Assembly: GCF_014534685.1 (NCBI RefSeq)
Contig: NZ_JACVVX010000002.1
Span: forward strand, 434,001-498,000
Source: Oryzicola mucosus
GTDB lineage: Bacteria > Pseudomonadota > Alphaproteobacteria > Rhizobiales > Rhizobiaceae
Direction: 5' to 3'
DNA length: 64,000 bases
Position numbers and translations under genes: made by a program. The notes below the pieces were generated by a model, which worked only from the letters and a program-made list of their open reading frames with translations, was not told the DNA's origin and searched no databases. Shown here one piece after another: positions 49,100 through 59,309 of this stretch. How positions within the stretch are numbered: position 1 is the stretch's first letter; each line of letters begins with the position of its first letter.

Positions 49100-49147
49100 G
49101 CTGGCAACTTGAGTCAGGAGCGGCGCGTAAATGCCTGCCCGACGTAG

Positions 49148-51373
<2,226 letters not shown>

Positions 51374-51379
51374 TGCGCC

Positions 51380-52189
51380 GTGATCGAAATGCTCAATTCG
51401 GTTGATCCTTGGCTCAATGAAATTGGCGTGACTGCGCAGGTGCGCTCCCCTACTGATCTCTCCGCATCGGAGAAGAGTGTGTCGTCAGCCACCAATCTGG
51501 ACGAGTTCATAGCGGGGGCGCGCACCTGCCTTCCGGCAACGGTAGCTTCGGCGCCGTTCGGCTTGCTGTTCGGTGCGCTTGCGATCGAGAACGGCTTTTC
51601 GATATTCGAAACCTGCCTGATGAGCCTTACGGTTTTTGCCGGAGCGAGCCAGATGGTCGGGCTCGAACTCTTCGGCCAGAAGGTCGCGCCGTGGCTGATC
51701 GTGGTGTCGATTTTTGCCGTCAATTTCCGGCATGTTCTGTATTCGGCATCGCTGGGACGACGGATTTCCCATTGGCCGCTGTGGCAGCAGGCGCTTTCGT
51801 TCTTCGTGCTGGCCGATCCACCTTATGCCGAAGCCGAGCGCCGGGCAGAGCAGGGCAAGCGCATCACCTTCGCCTGGTATAGCGGCGTCGGCGCCATGCT
51901 CTATGTCTGCTGGCAGATCGAGACGCTGCTGGGGGCGATCTTTGGCAGCCTTCTTCCGAACAAGCAGGCGCTCGGCATCGATTTTCTTTTGCCGATCTAT
52001 TTTCTCGGCCTCGTCATGGGGTTTCGCAAGCGTCCGCGCTGGCTACCCATCGTGCTGGTCAGCGCGGCAGCGTCGATGCTGGCCTACAGGCTCGTCGGCT
52101 CACCATGGCATGTGTCGATCGGCGCGCTTGCCGGCATCGTGCTCGCGGCAGCACTGCCGCTCCAAGAGGCGAAAGACGAAACGCCATGA
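51380..52189 (+). CDS. azlC: AzlC-family branched-chain amino acid exporter subunit
   Basis: A 269-residue inner-membrane protein of the AzlC family with about seven to eight helices: GARTCLPATVASAPFGLLFGAL (split near 46-67), MSLTVFAGASQMVGLELF, and the FAVNFRHVLYSASL motif near 115-128. With AzlD it forms an exporter of branched-chain amino acids or analogues. The start GTG 51380 gives a 45-residue unusual extension before the first helix; a shorter start is possible. It overlaps azlD by 4 bases. Confidence 0.88.
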   Translation: MIEMLNSVDPWLNEIGVTAQVRSPTDLSASEKSVSSATNLDEFIAGARTCLPATVASAPFGLLFGALAIENGFSIFETCLMSLTVFAGASQMVGLELFGQKVAPWLIVVSIFAVNFRHVLYSASLGRRISHWPLWQQALSFFVLADPPYAEAERRAEQGKRITFAWYSGVGAMLYVCWQIETLLGAIFGSLLPNKQALGIDFLLPIYFLGLVMGFRKRPRWLPIVLVSAAASMLAYRLVGSPWHVSIGALAGIVLAAALPLQEAKDETP

Positions 52190-52482
52190 GCGTCAATGTC
52201 TGGATCATCCTCGCAGCGGCCGTTGCGACCTACCTGACCCGCATCGGTGGGCATCTGGTGCTGTCACGCTTCCCACGGATCCATCCGCGCGTGCAGGCCG
52301 GCCTCGACGCCGTGCCCGCGGCGGTTCTTACCACGCTCGTGGCGCCCGCAGCATTGACCGCCGGGCCTGCCGAATTCACAGCGCTTCTGGTGGCGGCGCT
52401 GGTTGCCTTGCGTTTGGGGCTGATGCCGATGTTCCTGGCCGGCGCCGTCACGCTGATCCTGCTCCGGCAGGTCATGAGTTAA
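52186..52482 (+). CDS. azlD: AzlD-family branched-chain amino acid exporter subunit
   Basis: A 98-residue membrane protein with three helices (VWIILAAAVATYLTRIGG, then the AVPAAVLTTLVAPA loop with FTALLVAALVALRLG). It is the small partner of AzlC. The ATG overlaps the azlC stop (ATGA). Its stop TAA overlaps by 4 bases the stop of the convergent aminopeptidase gene on the other strand. Confidence 0.88.
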   Translation: MSVNVWIILAAAVATYLTRIGGHLVLSRFPRIHPRVQAGLDAVPAAVLTTLVAPAALTAGPAEFTALLVAALVALRLGLMPMFLAGAVTLILLRQVMS

Positions 52483-54308
52483 ACAACGGGCGCAGTCGCC
52501 TTTTCCAGCCAAGACAACGTTTCGCCATCCACCATCGGCCCGATCTCGCGCAAGACGCGGGCGTGATAGGCGTTCAGCCAGTCCAACTCCTCGCGCGTCA
52601 ACAGATCGGTACGCAGCAGGCGTTGGTCGAACGGAGCAAGCGTCAGCGTCTCGAAGCCGTGCATGGCGATGGCGCCGTCTGCGATCTTTTCGGCTGGTGT
52701 CACGAGGATCAGGTTCTCCAGCCGGATGCCGTACTCGCCTTCCTTATAGTAGCCGGGCTCGTTTGAGACGATCATGCCCTCGAGCAGCTTCTCTGTGCCG
52801 GTCTTGGCGATGCGCTGCGGTCCTTCATGGACGGCGAGGTAGGAACCGACCCCATGGCCGGTGCCATGGGCATAGTCCAAGCCGTGTTTCCAGAGCGCAA
52901 TTCGGGCGACCGCATCGATGTCCCGGCCGCGTATGCCGGCGGGAAACCGCAGCATGGACAGGCCCATCATGCCTTTCAGCACCAGGGTGAAGCGCTCGCG
53001 CATTTCCTCGCTGGGCGTGCCGATGGCAATGGTGCGGGTGATGTCCGTGGTGCCATCCTGAAATTGTGCGCCCGAATCGAGCAGGAACAGCTCGCCGCCC
53101 GACAATGTTCGGCTGGTGGCGCGCGAGACGTGATAGTGGATGATCGCCCCGTTCGGGCCGGCGCCGGAGATGGTATCGAACGACACGTCGCGCAGCGGCA
53201 TCTGGGTATCCTCACCCGCCTGCTTGCGTACCTCCTCCAGCTTGGTCACCACGGCGATCTCGTCGACGGTGCCGGGTTCCTGCCGGTCAAGCCAGCACAG
53301 CAGTCTGGCCACCGCGGCACCGTCGCGGCGGTGGGCGGCACGGGTGCCTTCGATCTCGGCGCGGTTCTTGGTGGCGCGCGGCAGCCGGGCCGGATCACTG
53401 GCGAGGACCACGGCGCCGCCGCTGCTTTCGATGACCAGACGCAACTTTTCCGCTGCCAGCGCCGGGTCGAGCGCGATGGTCGCGCCGTTTTGGGCAAGCG
53501 TCGAAAGCGTGTCCTCCAACGCGTCGGGTTGGCTGATGTCGGCGAGTTGGGTCAGATAGGCGCGCTCGGTGATGCCGAGCTTGGCTTCGTTCATGAACAG
53601 CTGGTGTTTGCCATCGGCAGCCAGAATGGCAAAGCCGAGCGCCAGCGGCGTGTGGGGCACGTCATTGCCACGAATGTTGAAGGCCCAGGCGATGGAAGAG
53701 GGATCGGTCAGCACCGCGTGGCTTGCGCCCTGCTTGGAGAGTGTTGCGGCAAGTCTCGCCAGCTTGTCCTTTGCCAATTCGCCTGCGAACTGGATGGGAT
53801 GGATTTCAACTGCCGCCTTGGGCGCTTCGGGCTGGTCGTTCCATATGGCGTCCACCGCATTGCGTTCGACTGGCACCAAGACGGCGCCGGCCTTCTCGGC
53901 GACGGCTTTCAATGCCTTGGCTTCGGCAATCGTATGCAGCCACGGATCGAAGCCCAAACGCGCGTTGGCCGTCAGATTTTTCTCGAGCCATGCCGGCGGC
54001 GGGTTTTCGATCAGGCTCTCGATGCCAAACGTGTCGAGGTCGACCTGTGCGCGCACCTGCAACGTATAGCGTCCATCTACGAATATCGCAGCACTTTCGG
54101 CCAGCACCACGGCGACGCCGGCCGAACCGGAGAAGCCTGTCAGCCATTTCAGGCGTTCGGCGCGCGCGGGCACGTATTCGCCCTGATGCTCATCTGCGCG
54201 AGGCACGACAAACCCGTCCAATCCTTCCGATGCGAACCACTGCCGCAGCCTCGCGACGCGGTCGCGTCCCTTTGAGGGATCGTTGGTGGAGTCGAATGTC
54301 TGGAACAT
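52479..54308 (-). CDS. Xaa-Pro aminopeptidase (aminopeptidase P family, M24B)
   Basis: A 609-residue metallopeptidase in three domains: two creatinase-like N-terminal domains (RLRQWFASEGLDGFVVPRAD; later AWAFNIRGND) and the pita-bread M24 domain. Metal ligands are visible as Asp in LLDSGAQF and TTDITRT, His in GTGHGVGS, Glu in VSNEPGYY and Glu in GIRLENL. It removes N-terminal residues before proline. The length fits the large AMPP forms such as human XPNPEP1. The start at 54308 gives MFQTFDSTNDP. Confidence 0.92.
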   Translation of the reverse strand: MFQTFDSTNDPSKGRDRVARLRQWFASEGLDGFVVPRADEHQGEYVPARAERLKWLTGFSGSAGVAVVLAESAAIFVDGRYTLQVRAQVDLDTFGIESLIENPPPAWLEKNLTANARLGFDPWLHTIAEAKALKAVAEKAGAVLVPVERNAVDAIWNDQPEAPKAAVEIHPIQFAGELAKDKLARLAATLSKQGASHAVLTDPSSIAWAFNIRGNDVPHTPLALGFAILAADGKHQLFMNEAKLGITERAYLTQLADISQPDALEDTLSTLAQNGATIALDPALAAEKLRLVIESSGGAVVLASDPARLPRATKNRAEIEGTRAAHRRDGAAVARLLCWLDRQEPGTVDEIAVVTKLEEVRKQAGEDTQMPLRDVSFDTISGAGPNGAIIHYHVSRATSRTLSGGELFLLDSGAQFQDGTTDITRTIAIGTPSEEMRERFTLVLKGMMGLSMLRFPAGIRGRDIDAVARIALWKHGLDYAHGTGHGVGSYLAVHEGPQRIAKTGTEKLLEGMIVSNEPGYYKEGEYGIRLENLILVTPAEKIADGAIAMHGFETLTLAPFDQRLLRTDLLTREELDWLNAYHARVLREIGPMVDGETLSWLEKATAPVV

Positions 54309-54548
54309 GAAACGCGCCTGCTGCTCTCGCAAAGTTGGGCGGACGTTAAAGCATTTCGACCGCGGTTTGAACCGATTCCGTCGTCGTGCAAATGGCTGCA
54401 ACGTCCCGATGGTGCGATGCAGCATTTCCTTCGCATATGCAAAAAGGTGAGGGATGTCATGCAATCCTGTCACTACTCAATTAGGTCAGTGTAACTTACC
54501 TAGTTGTTAGAGAATTGCAGAGTTGGATTTCCTGAAAGGAACACGACA

Positions 54549-54728
54549 ATGGCCAAGAAGACCGGTTTTTTTGCGAACGCTTTTGATGCCCTGGTTACCG
54601 CCCGTCAGCGCCAAGCAACTCGTTATGTGAACGGCGTCCTGCTCACGATGGACGACGCCACGCTGAAGCAATATGGCTATGACCGCAAGAACCTCGAAAA
54701 GAACGCAGGTTTCGCGGCTTATCTCTAA
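54549..54728 (+). CDS. Small DUF1127-like protein
   Basis: 59 residues with a basic, helical N-terminal half (ARQRQATRYVNGVLLTM) and a C-terminal half with the pattern L-x-x-(Y/L)GYDRKNLEKNAG typical of DUF1127 proteins (YjiS-like). These small rhizobial proteins are often linked to phosphate, carbohydrate or sRNA-related stress control. GGAAC lies a little ahead of the ATG at 54549. It sits alone in the gap between divergent and convergent larger genes. Confidence 0.7.
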   Translation: MAKKTGFFANAFDALVTARQRQATRYVNGVLLTMDDATLKQYGYDRKNLEKNAGFAAYL

Positions 54729-54770
54729 TCAGCCGAACGGCGCTTCATGCGACGCACCTGACCAGGCGCC

Positions 54771-55643
54771 TCAGCGCTTGAGGTGGATGGTTACCCATCC
54801 TTCCTTGTGCAACGTGCGTACGTGCCGGAACCTCTGGCCGTTATAGGCTGCGAGCACGGCATCGCGCTGTCGGTCAAGAATGCCGGACAGGATGATCGAG
54901 CCGCCCGGCGTTAGATGTCGGGCCATTTCGGGCGCCAGCCGCATCAGCGGCCGCGCCAGGATGTTGGCGACGATCAGGTCGAACGGCTTGTGCGCGCCGA
55001 ACAAAGGGTGATGAAACCCCGGCGCGTTTTCCGCCTTCACGAAACGTCCCACATGGTTGAGGCCGGCATTCTCCGCTGCCACCCGCGTTGCGATCGGGTC
55101 GATATCGGTCGCCAGAACCGGAATGCGGGCGAGGCGCGCAATGGCGATAGCCAGCACTGCGCTGCCCGTGCCCAGGTCGAGCGCATTGCGCGGGCGCTCG
55201 CGCATTACAACGCGCTCCAGCATTTCCAGGCAACCCGCCGTCGTGCCGTGGTGGCCTGTGCCGAAGGCAAGGCCTGCTTCGATCTCGATGGCGATCTGTC
55301 CGGCGCGTCGCTTCTGGCGGTCGTGCGCGCCATGCACCAGGAAGCGACCGGCGGCGACCGGCTTCAGCCCCTCCAGCGACTTCGTGACCCAGTCGATATC
55401 CGGCAGGACCTCTCGGTCCAGCGCCTGGTCCAGACCCAACCCGTCCATGACCTGGCGCATCTCGGCAGCGATGTCTTCGACCTCGCCGTCGACATAAAGC
55501 GACACTTCCTGGATGTCCTGTTCTTCATCGACTTCAAGAATCGCAACGGGCCAGCCGTCCTCCTCGAAGGCGAGATCAAGAGCCGTGAAGGCACGGTGCG
55601 CGTCGATGCGTCCGGTCCTGAAGAAGAGGCGGGTCTGGGACAT
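54771..55643 (-). CDS. prmA: Ribosomal protein L11 methyltransferase
   Basis: A 290-residue enzyme. The N-terminal substrate domain is short in this group (about 1-90), and the SAM domain has [15 protein letters not shown] (motif I, near 156-170), DIDPIA and VANILARPL. It trimethylates L11 Lys3, Lys39 and the N-terminus. The SCO-type gene lies 21 bases upstream on the same strand, so they may share a transcript. Confidence 0.92.
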   Translation of the reverse strand: MSQTRLFFRTGRIDAHRAFTALDLAFEEDGWPVAILEVDEEQDIQEVSLYVDGEVEDIAAEMRQVMDGLGLDQALDREVLPDIDWVTKSLEGLKPVAAGRFLVHGAHDRQKRRAGQIAIEIEAGLAFGTGHHGTTAGCLEMLERVVMRERPRNALDLGTGSAVLAIAIARLARIPVLATDIDPIATRVAAENAGLNHVGRFVKAENAPGFHHPLFGAHKPFDLIVANILARPLMRLAPEMARHLTPGGSIILSGILDRQRDAVLAAYNGQRFRHVRTLHKEGWVTIHLKR

Positions 55644-55664
55644 GGTTTTCCGGGCTGAACTGCG

Positions 55665-56240
55665 TCAGCCCTTTTCGACCAGACGCTTCAGCTTTGCAAC
55701 GGCGGTGTCGCTGTTTTCCCCGTAGGCGATGGTACCGAAGAAATCGCCCTGACCGTCCAGAAGCAGCACGGAGGCGGTGTGATCCATCGTGTAGTCGTCG
55801 CCCTCCAGCGGCACCTTCTTGTAGTAGATCTTGAATGCTTTCGCCATGTCCAGCACCTTGGCGGGCTCGCCTGTAATGCCGGTGATACGGTCGGAAACAT
55901 TGCCGACGTAATTCTTCAACACCTCGGGCGTGTCGCGCTCGGGATCGACGGACACGAAGTAGGCGCGGATATCCTTGCCCTCGTCACCCATCGACTTCAA
56001 CCAGCCGTCGAGTTCGAACAGCGTCGTCGGGCAAACCTCAGGACAATGGGTGAACCCGAAGAACACCGCGGTCGGGTGACCGCGGAAGGCGGCTTCGGTG
56101 ATCGGCTGGCCGCTACCGTCGACCAGCGAGAACGGCTCGCCAAAAGCCGTGGCCTGACCCTCTGAGCGATAGAAATCGAAGGTCAGCCAGCCGACGGCGA
56201 CAGCCAGGAGCACGAGAATACCGACCAGAATGGAGCGCAT
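55665..56240 (-). CDS. SCO1/SenC copper chaperone family protein
   Basis: A 191-residue membrane-anchored thioredoxin-fold protein. The N-terminal helix is residues 3-20, the copper site is CPEVC (Cys66, Cys70) and His154 in MDHTAS. The spacing is that of SCO proteins that metallate the CuA centre of cytochrome oxidase. A 53-residue small membrane protein gene lies upstream on the same strand. Confidence 0.93.
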   Translation of the reverse strand: MRSILVGILVLLAVAVGWLTFDFYRSEGQATAFGEPFSLVDGSGQPITEAAFRGHPTAVFFGFTHCPEVCPTTLFELDGWLKSMGDEGKDIRAYFVSVDPERDTPEVLKNYVGNVSDRITGITGEPAKVLDMAKAFKIYYKKVPLEGDDYTMDHTASVLLLDGQGDFFGTIAYGENSDTAVAKLKRLVEKG

Positions 56241-56268
56241 TGTAATAAATCCGTTGACTGAAAGCGCG

Positions 56269-56430
56269 TCAGAAGCACCAGGAAAGACCGGCTTCGACGG
56301 TGGAGAGAAAAATAGCCGCGCTGTTTTCCATCCACAGCGCGAAGGCCAAACCGCTCACGGCGGCAAATGCCGCTGTGCCGAGCGCAAGCCAGCCAGCCGT
56401 TGCACGCGTGATTGGAGGCCCCTTGATCAT
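56269..56430 (-). CDS. Small membrane protein, 53 residues, linked to the SCO gene
   Basis: The start MIKGPPITRATAGW at 56430 is followed by one membrane helix (LALGTAAFAAVSGLAFALW) and an acidic MEN with a tail ending GLSWCF. It is a compact single-span protein that I believe recurs in alphaproteobacteria, though I cannot name it. In-frame codons upstream to 56571 are possible but the extension is not hydrophobic and has little sense. It is 28 bases from the SCO gene. Confidence 0.65.
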   Translation of the reverse strand: MIKGPPITRATAGWLALGTAAFAAVSGLAFALWMENSAAIFLSTVEAGLSWCF

Positions 56431-56574
56431 AGGGAAGTCATAGCGCGCCGCCGCTTGGCGAAAAAGAGGACATCTTGCCCAATGTGAGGCATTGAAGAAC
56501 ACCATTTCGCGAGCGGGAAGCGCTTGTGGCGGGTTCATTGCCTGGATAGTCTGGTTGGGGATGGAGGCCAAGCC

Positions 56575-57081
56575 ATGTCGTTAGCCAGGCCCAACGGTTA
56601 TTCCAAGCTCCAGATCAGCCTGCATTGGGCTGTTGTGTTGCTTGTCCTGTTCCAATTCCTCGCCAATGGCGCCATGGGCGACGCCTGGGATGCGGTGCGC
56701 GAAGGCGCGCCGGTGCCTCCAGCCGATGTGCTCGGCTCCAATGCCCACGCCGTCGCCGGTATTCTCGTGCTTCTGCTCGCGATCGGTCGAATCTTTCTCC
56801 GGCTTGCGCGCGGCGCGCCACCGCCACCCGAAAACGAGGCAGCGCCGCTGCGCATTCTGGCGCGTGCTATACATGGGCTGATCTATCTGCTGCTATTTCT
56901 TGTGCCGCTGTCCGGCATGGCCGCCTGGTTCGGAGGCGTGCATGCCGCAATCGGCGTCCACTTGATCGGCAAGACAGTGCTGATGTGGCTTATCTTCCTG
57001 CACATCGCCGGAGCCTTGATGCAGCATTTCGTTTTTCGCAGCCCGGTGCTACGCCGCATGATGGTGCCGGACAATAGCTGA
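56575..57081 (+). CDS. Cytochrome b561-family protein
   Basis: A 168-residue integral membrane protein with four helices and heme-ligand His residues (His18 in QISLHWAVVLL, His in NAHAVAG, His in ARAIHGLIY and HIAGALMQHFV). These fit the bacterial Ni/Fe-hydrogenase b-type / cybB group, diheme quinol oxidants of superoxide or electron carriers. GGAGG lies 8 bases ahead of the ATG at 56575. It is divergent from the SCO operon. Confidence 0.88.
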   Translation: MSLARPNGYSKLQISLHWAVVLLVLFQFLANGAMGDAWDAVREGAPVPPADVLGSNAHAVAGILVLLLAIGRIFLRLARGAPPPPENEAAPLRILARAIHGLIYLLLFLVPLSGMAAWFGGVHAAIGVHLIGKTVLMWLIFLHIAGALMQHFVFRSPVLRRMMVPDNS

Positions 57082-57149
57082 TTTTGCTTGCAAAGAGAGG
57101 GGCAGGCTCCCACCTCTAGCGCCATCAGGCCTTGCAAGGAGACCAGCCT

Positions 57150-57635
57150 ATGCGCGCAGCGTTCGTTCCCATAGCAGCCATGCTGCTGACCGCGGTTTCC
57201 GCCGCCTCGGCGCAGGAAGTCGGCGAGGTCGGCGTCGACTGGCTGGGCAACGACATCATCGTCGAGGCGATCAAGGATCCCAAGGTCCAGGGCGTGACCT
57301 GCCACGTATCCTATTTCGATCGTGGGGTGATCGACCGGCTGCAGAAGGGCAACTGGTTCGAGAACCCATCCGATTCTTCCATCGCCTGCCGTCAGACCGG
57401 GCCGATCACAATCGGCGACATCGACATGGACAAAGAGGGCGAGGAGGTCTTCAAGCAGGGCATCAGCCTTATCTGGAAGGAGCAGGTGGTCAACCGCATC
57501 TACGACAAGGCCAACGATACGCTGATCTATCTGTCGCATTCCCGCCAGGTGCAGGATGGCTCGGCCAAGATGTCGCTGACAACGGTGCCGCTTTATGGCC
57601 AGCAGGTCGTCTGGACCAACGGCAAGCCACAGTAG
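57150..57635 (+). CDS. creA: CreA family protein
   Basis: A 161-residue secreted protein. Signal peptide residues 1-21 end with ASA before QE. The CreA core is VDWLGNDIIVEAIKDPKVQGVTCHVSYFDRG (in part at 27-57), followed by the SSIACRQTGPI segment with the second conserved Cys. Its function is unknown; the two Cys could form a disulfide. AAGGA lies ahead of the ATG. The hexapeptide acetyltransferase follows on the same strand after a 43-base gap. Confidence 0.9.
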   Translation: MRAAFVPIAAMLLTAVSAASAQEVGEVGVDWLGNDIIVEAIKDPKVQGVTCHVSYFDRGVIDRLQKGNWFENPSDSSIACRQTGPITIGDIDMDKEGEEVFKQGISLIWKEQVVNRIYDKANDTLIYLSHSRQVQDGSAKMSLTTVPLYGQQVVWTNGKPQ

Positions 57636-57678
57636 CCGCCATATTGCAGACCGGCGCGGGGCGGATTACAGCCGTTTC

Positions 57679-58314
57679 ATGGAAAACGAGCCCGACCTGC
57701 GCTTCAAGGATGACGAACCGCGCATCCATCCGACAGCCGAACTTAAGGCTTGCCGGCTGGGCCGTCATGTCGCTGTCGGCGAACGCTGCGTGCTGCGCGA
57801 GGTCGTCATCGGCGACTATTCCTATTTCGAGCGCCATGCCGAGGCGATCTACACCACCATCGGCAAATTCTGTTCCATTGCTGCCAATTCGCGCCTCAAC
57901 GCGCTGGAGCACCCGGTGGAGCGCATTACCACCCATAAGCTGACTTACCGCCCCAACGAATATTTCCGCTATCTCGGCGTCGACGCCGACTTCAAGGCAC
58001 GCCGGCAAGGCAAGGCGGTCACCATTGGTCATGATGTCTGGATCGGGCATGGCGCGGTCGTCATGCCCGGCGTTACCATCGGCAACGGCGCGATCATCGG
58101 CGCCAACGCAGTGGTGACGAAAGAGGTCGACGCTTACACCATCGTTGCGGGTGTTCCCGCCAAACCGATCCGCAGACGTTTTTCACCTGAGATCGCCGCT
58201 CGCATTGAAGCAACGATGTGGTGGGACTGGCCACGCGACAAACTCTTTCAGGCCATCCCCGACATGCAGGCGCTGTCCATCGAGGCGTTTCTCGACCGCT
58301 GGGCGGAAACCTGA
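57679..58314 (+). CDS. Hexapeptide-repeat acetyltransferase, phosphonate-associated type
   Basis: A 211-residue left-handed beta-helix protein. Hexapeptide turns are visible from KACRLGRHVAVGERC and again in GHDVWIGHGAVVMPGVTIGNGAIIGANAVVTKEV (in part near 116-148), with GVPAKPIRRRFS after it. The NEYFRYLG segment resembles the acetyltransferases found in phn operons and the xenobiotic-acetyltransferase group. No phosphonate genes are adjacent. The ATG at 57679 (MENEPDLR) is chosen over an earlier in-frame start. Confidence 0.85.
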   Translation: MENEPDLRFKDDEPRIHPTAELKACRLGRHVAVGERCVLREVVIGDYSYFERHAEAIYTTIGKFCSIAANSRLNALEHPVERITTHKLTYRPNEYFRYLGVDADFKARRQGKAVTIGHDVWIGHGAVVMPGVTIGNGAIIGANAVVTKEVDAYTIVAGVPAKPIRRRFSPEIAARIEATMWWDWPRDKLFQAIPDMQALSIEAFLDRWAET

Positions 58315-58323
58315 ACGCAAAAA

Positions 58324-58347
58324 GCCCGCGCGATTTCCTGCGCGGGC
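58324..58347. terminator. Bidirectional hairpin terminator
   Basis: An 8-bp GC stem (GCCCGCGC with GCGCGGGC) over an 8-base loop, with AAA on the left and CGTTT on the right. It separates the convergent acetyltransferase and flavin-fold protein genes. Confidence 0.82.
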
Positions 58348-58366
58348 CGTTTCTGAATGTCGTCGC

Positions 58367-58831
58367 CTAAAGAGAGAGTTTCTGGTTGGTGCCGGGGTCG
58401 GCCTTCTGGCCAGTCACCGCGCTTTTTAACATTTCCCAATTCGCCTTCAGCTTGGACGAATCCCAATATTCCGCAGCGCGCGGATTGAGGATCATCACCA
58501 CCGCATCCGCTTTCCCATTTTCGAACCAAGGTTCGGCGTCGGCGGTCCAGAGTTCGTCGATATCGCTTGGATCGCTGGAAAGCATGATATCGCCCGATAC
58601 CGAAATCCATTCGCCATCGTCAGCGAATACGACATTGGCTGCGGGGTCTGCATTTGCCTCGTCGATCTTGTGGGTGTGTCTGGAGGTCAGGAAACGAATA
58701 GAACCATCGGGGTTGCCGACATATGGCTTCATCGGACGCGAGCGCAACATGTCCGCATCGCGCGTCACCAGCATCGCCGTGTCGAAATCCTCAAGGTCTT
58801 CATAAAACTCTTCGGTGGTTTTTTTATCCAT
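58367..58831 (-). CDS. Pyridoxamine-phosphate-oxidase-fold general stress protein
   Basis: A 154-residue protein of the split-barrel flavin-binding family (stress protein, COG3871). The pattern FDTAMLVTRDADMLRSRPM (about 16-34), IRFLTSRHTHKIDEA and the WFENGKADAVVMIL segment are typical. It may bind FMN or F420-like flavin, but the active substrate is unknown. AGGAAGGA lies ahead of the ATG at 58831. It is convergent with the acetyltransferase. Confidence 0.88.
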   Translation of the reverse strand: MDKKTTEEFYEDLEDFDTAMLVTRDADMLRSRPMKPYVGNPDGSIRFLTSRHTHKIDEANADPAANVVFADDGEWISVSGDIMLSSDPSDIDELWTADAEPWFENGKADAVVMILNPRAAEYWDSSKLKANWEMLKSAVTGQKADPGTNQKLSL

Positions 58832-59006
58832 AGTGCGTCCTTCCTGTGGTCGTTGCAGGCAAAACGCATCAGGCGAAGCGGTGTTCCGACAAAAAATGGG
58901 GGTCCGAAAATGGGCGCGCAGCCCCTCCCATCTGGCCATAAAACGAGCATGGTCGCGGAGCAGTCAGGGCGCGAAGGCGGACAGATCGAGTTTGGATAGG
59001 CCGTTC

Positions 59007-59219
59007 TCAGCCCTTCTTGAGGAACATGGTCTTGAGCACCAGGCCCTTGACCTTGTCGGTGCGGCCTTCGATCTCATCGGGATTGTCGGTCAGGTGAATT
59101 CCCCTGATCACCGTGCCGCGCTTCAGCACAGTTGACGAGCCCTTGACCTTCAGATCCTTGATGACGTGAACGGTGTCGCCCTCTTTCAGGATAGTTCCGT
59201 TGCTGTCCTTGACGTCCAT
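59007..59219 (-). CDS. PhnA-domain (YjdM C-terminal) protein
   Basis: A 70-residue protein consisting only of the PhnA/YjdM C-terminal beta domain: DVKDSNGTILKEGDTVHVIKDLKVKGSS (in part 2-29), then GTVIRGIHLTDNPDEIEG. The N-terminal zinc ribbon of full-length YjdM is absent. The start at 59219 has GAGAGG 7 bases upstream; an earlier in-frame ATG at 59246 is less likely. Despite the name, this family is not an established phosphonate enzyme. Confidence 0.85.
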   Translation of the reverse strand: MDVKDSNGTILKEGDTVHVIKDLKVKGSSTVLKRGTVIRGIHLTDNPDEIEGRTDKVKGLVLKTMFLKKG

Positions 59220-59309
59220 AATGCGCCTCTCTGTCGTTGACGCCATGCGCCGGTGATGGAGAGGCCTATAGTCGCCAATGTCGGTAAAGGCAAAGCTTTC
59301 GGTAGATGT

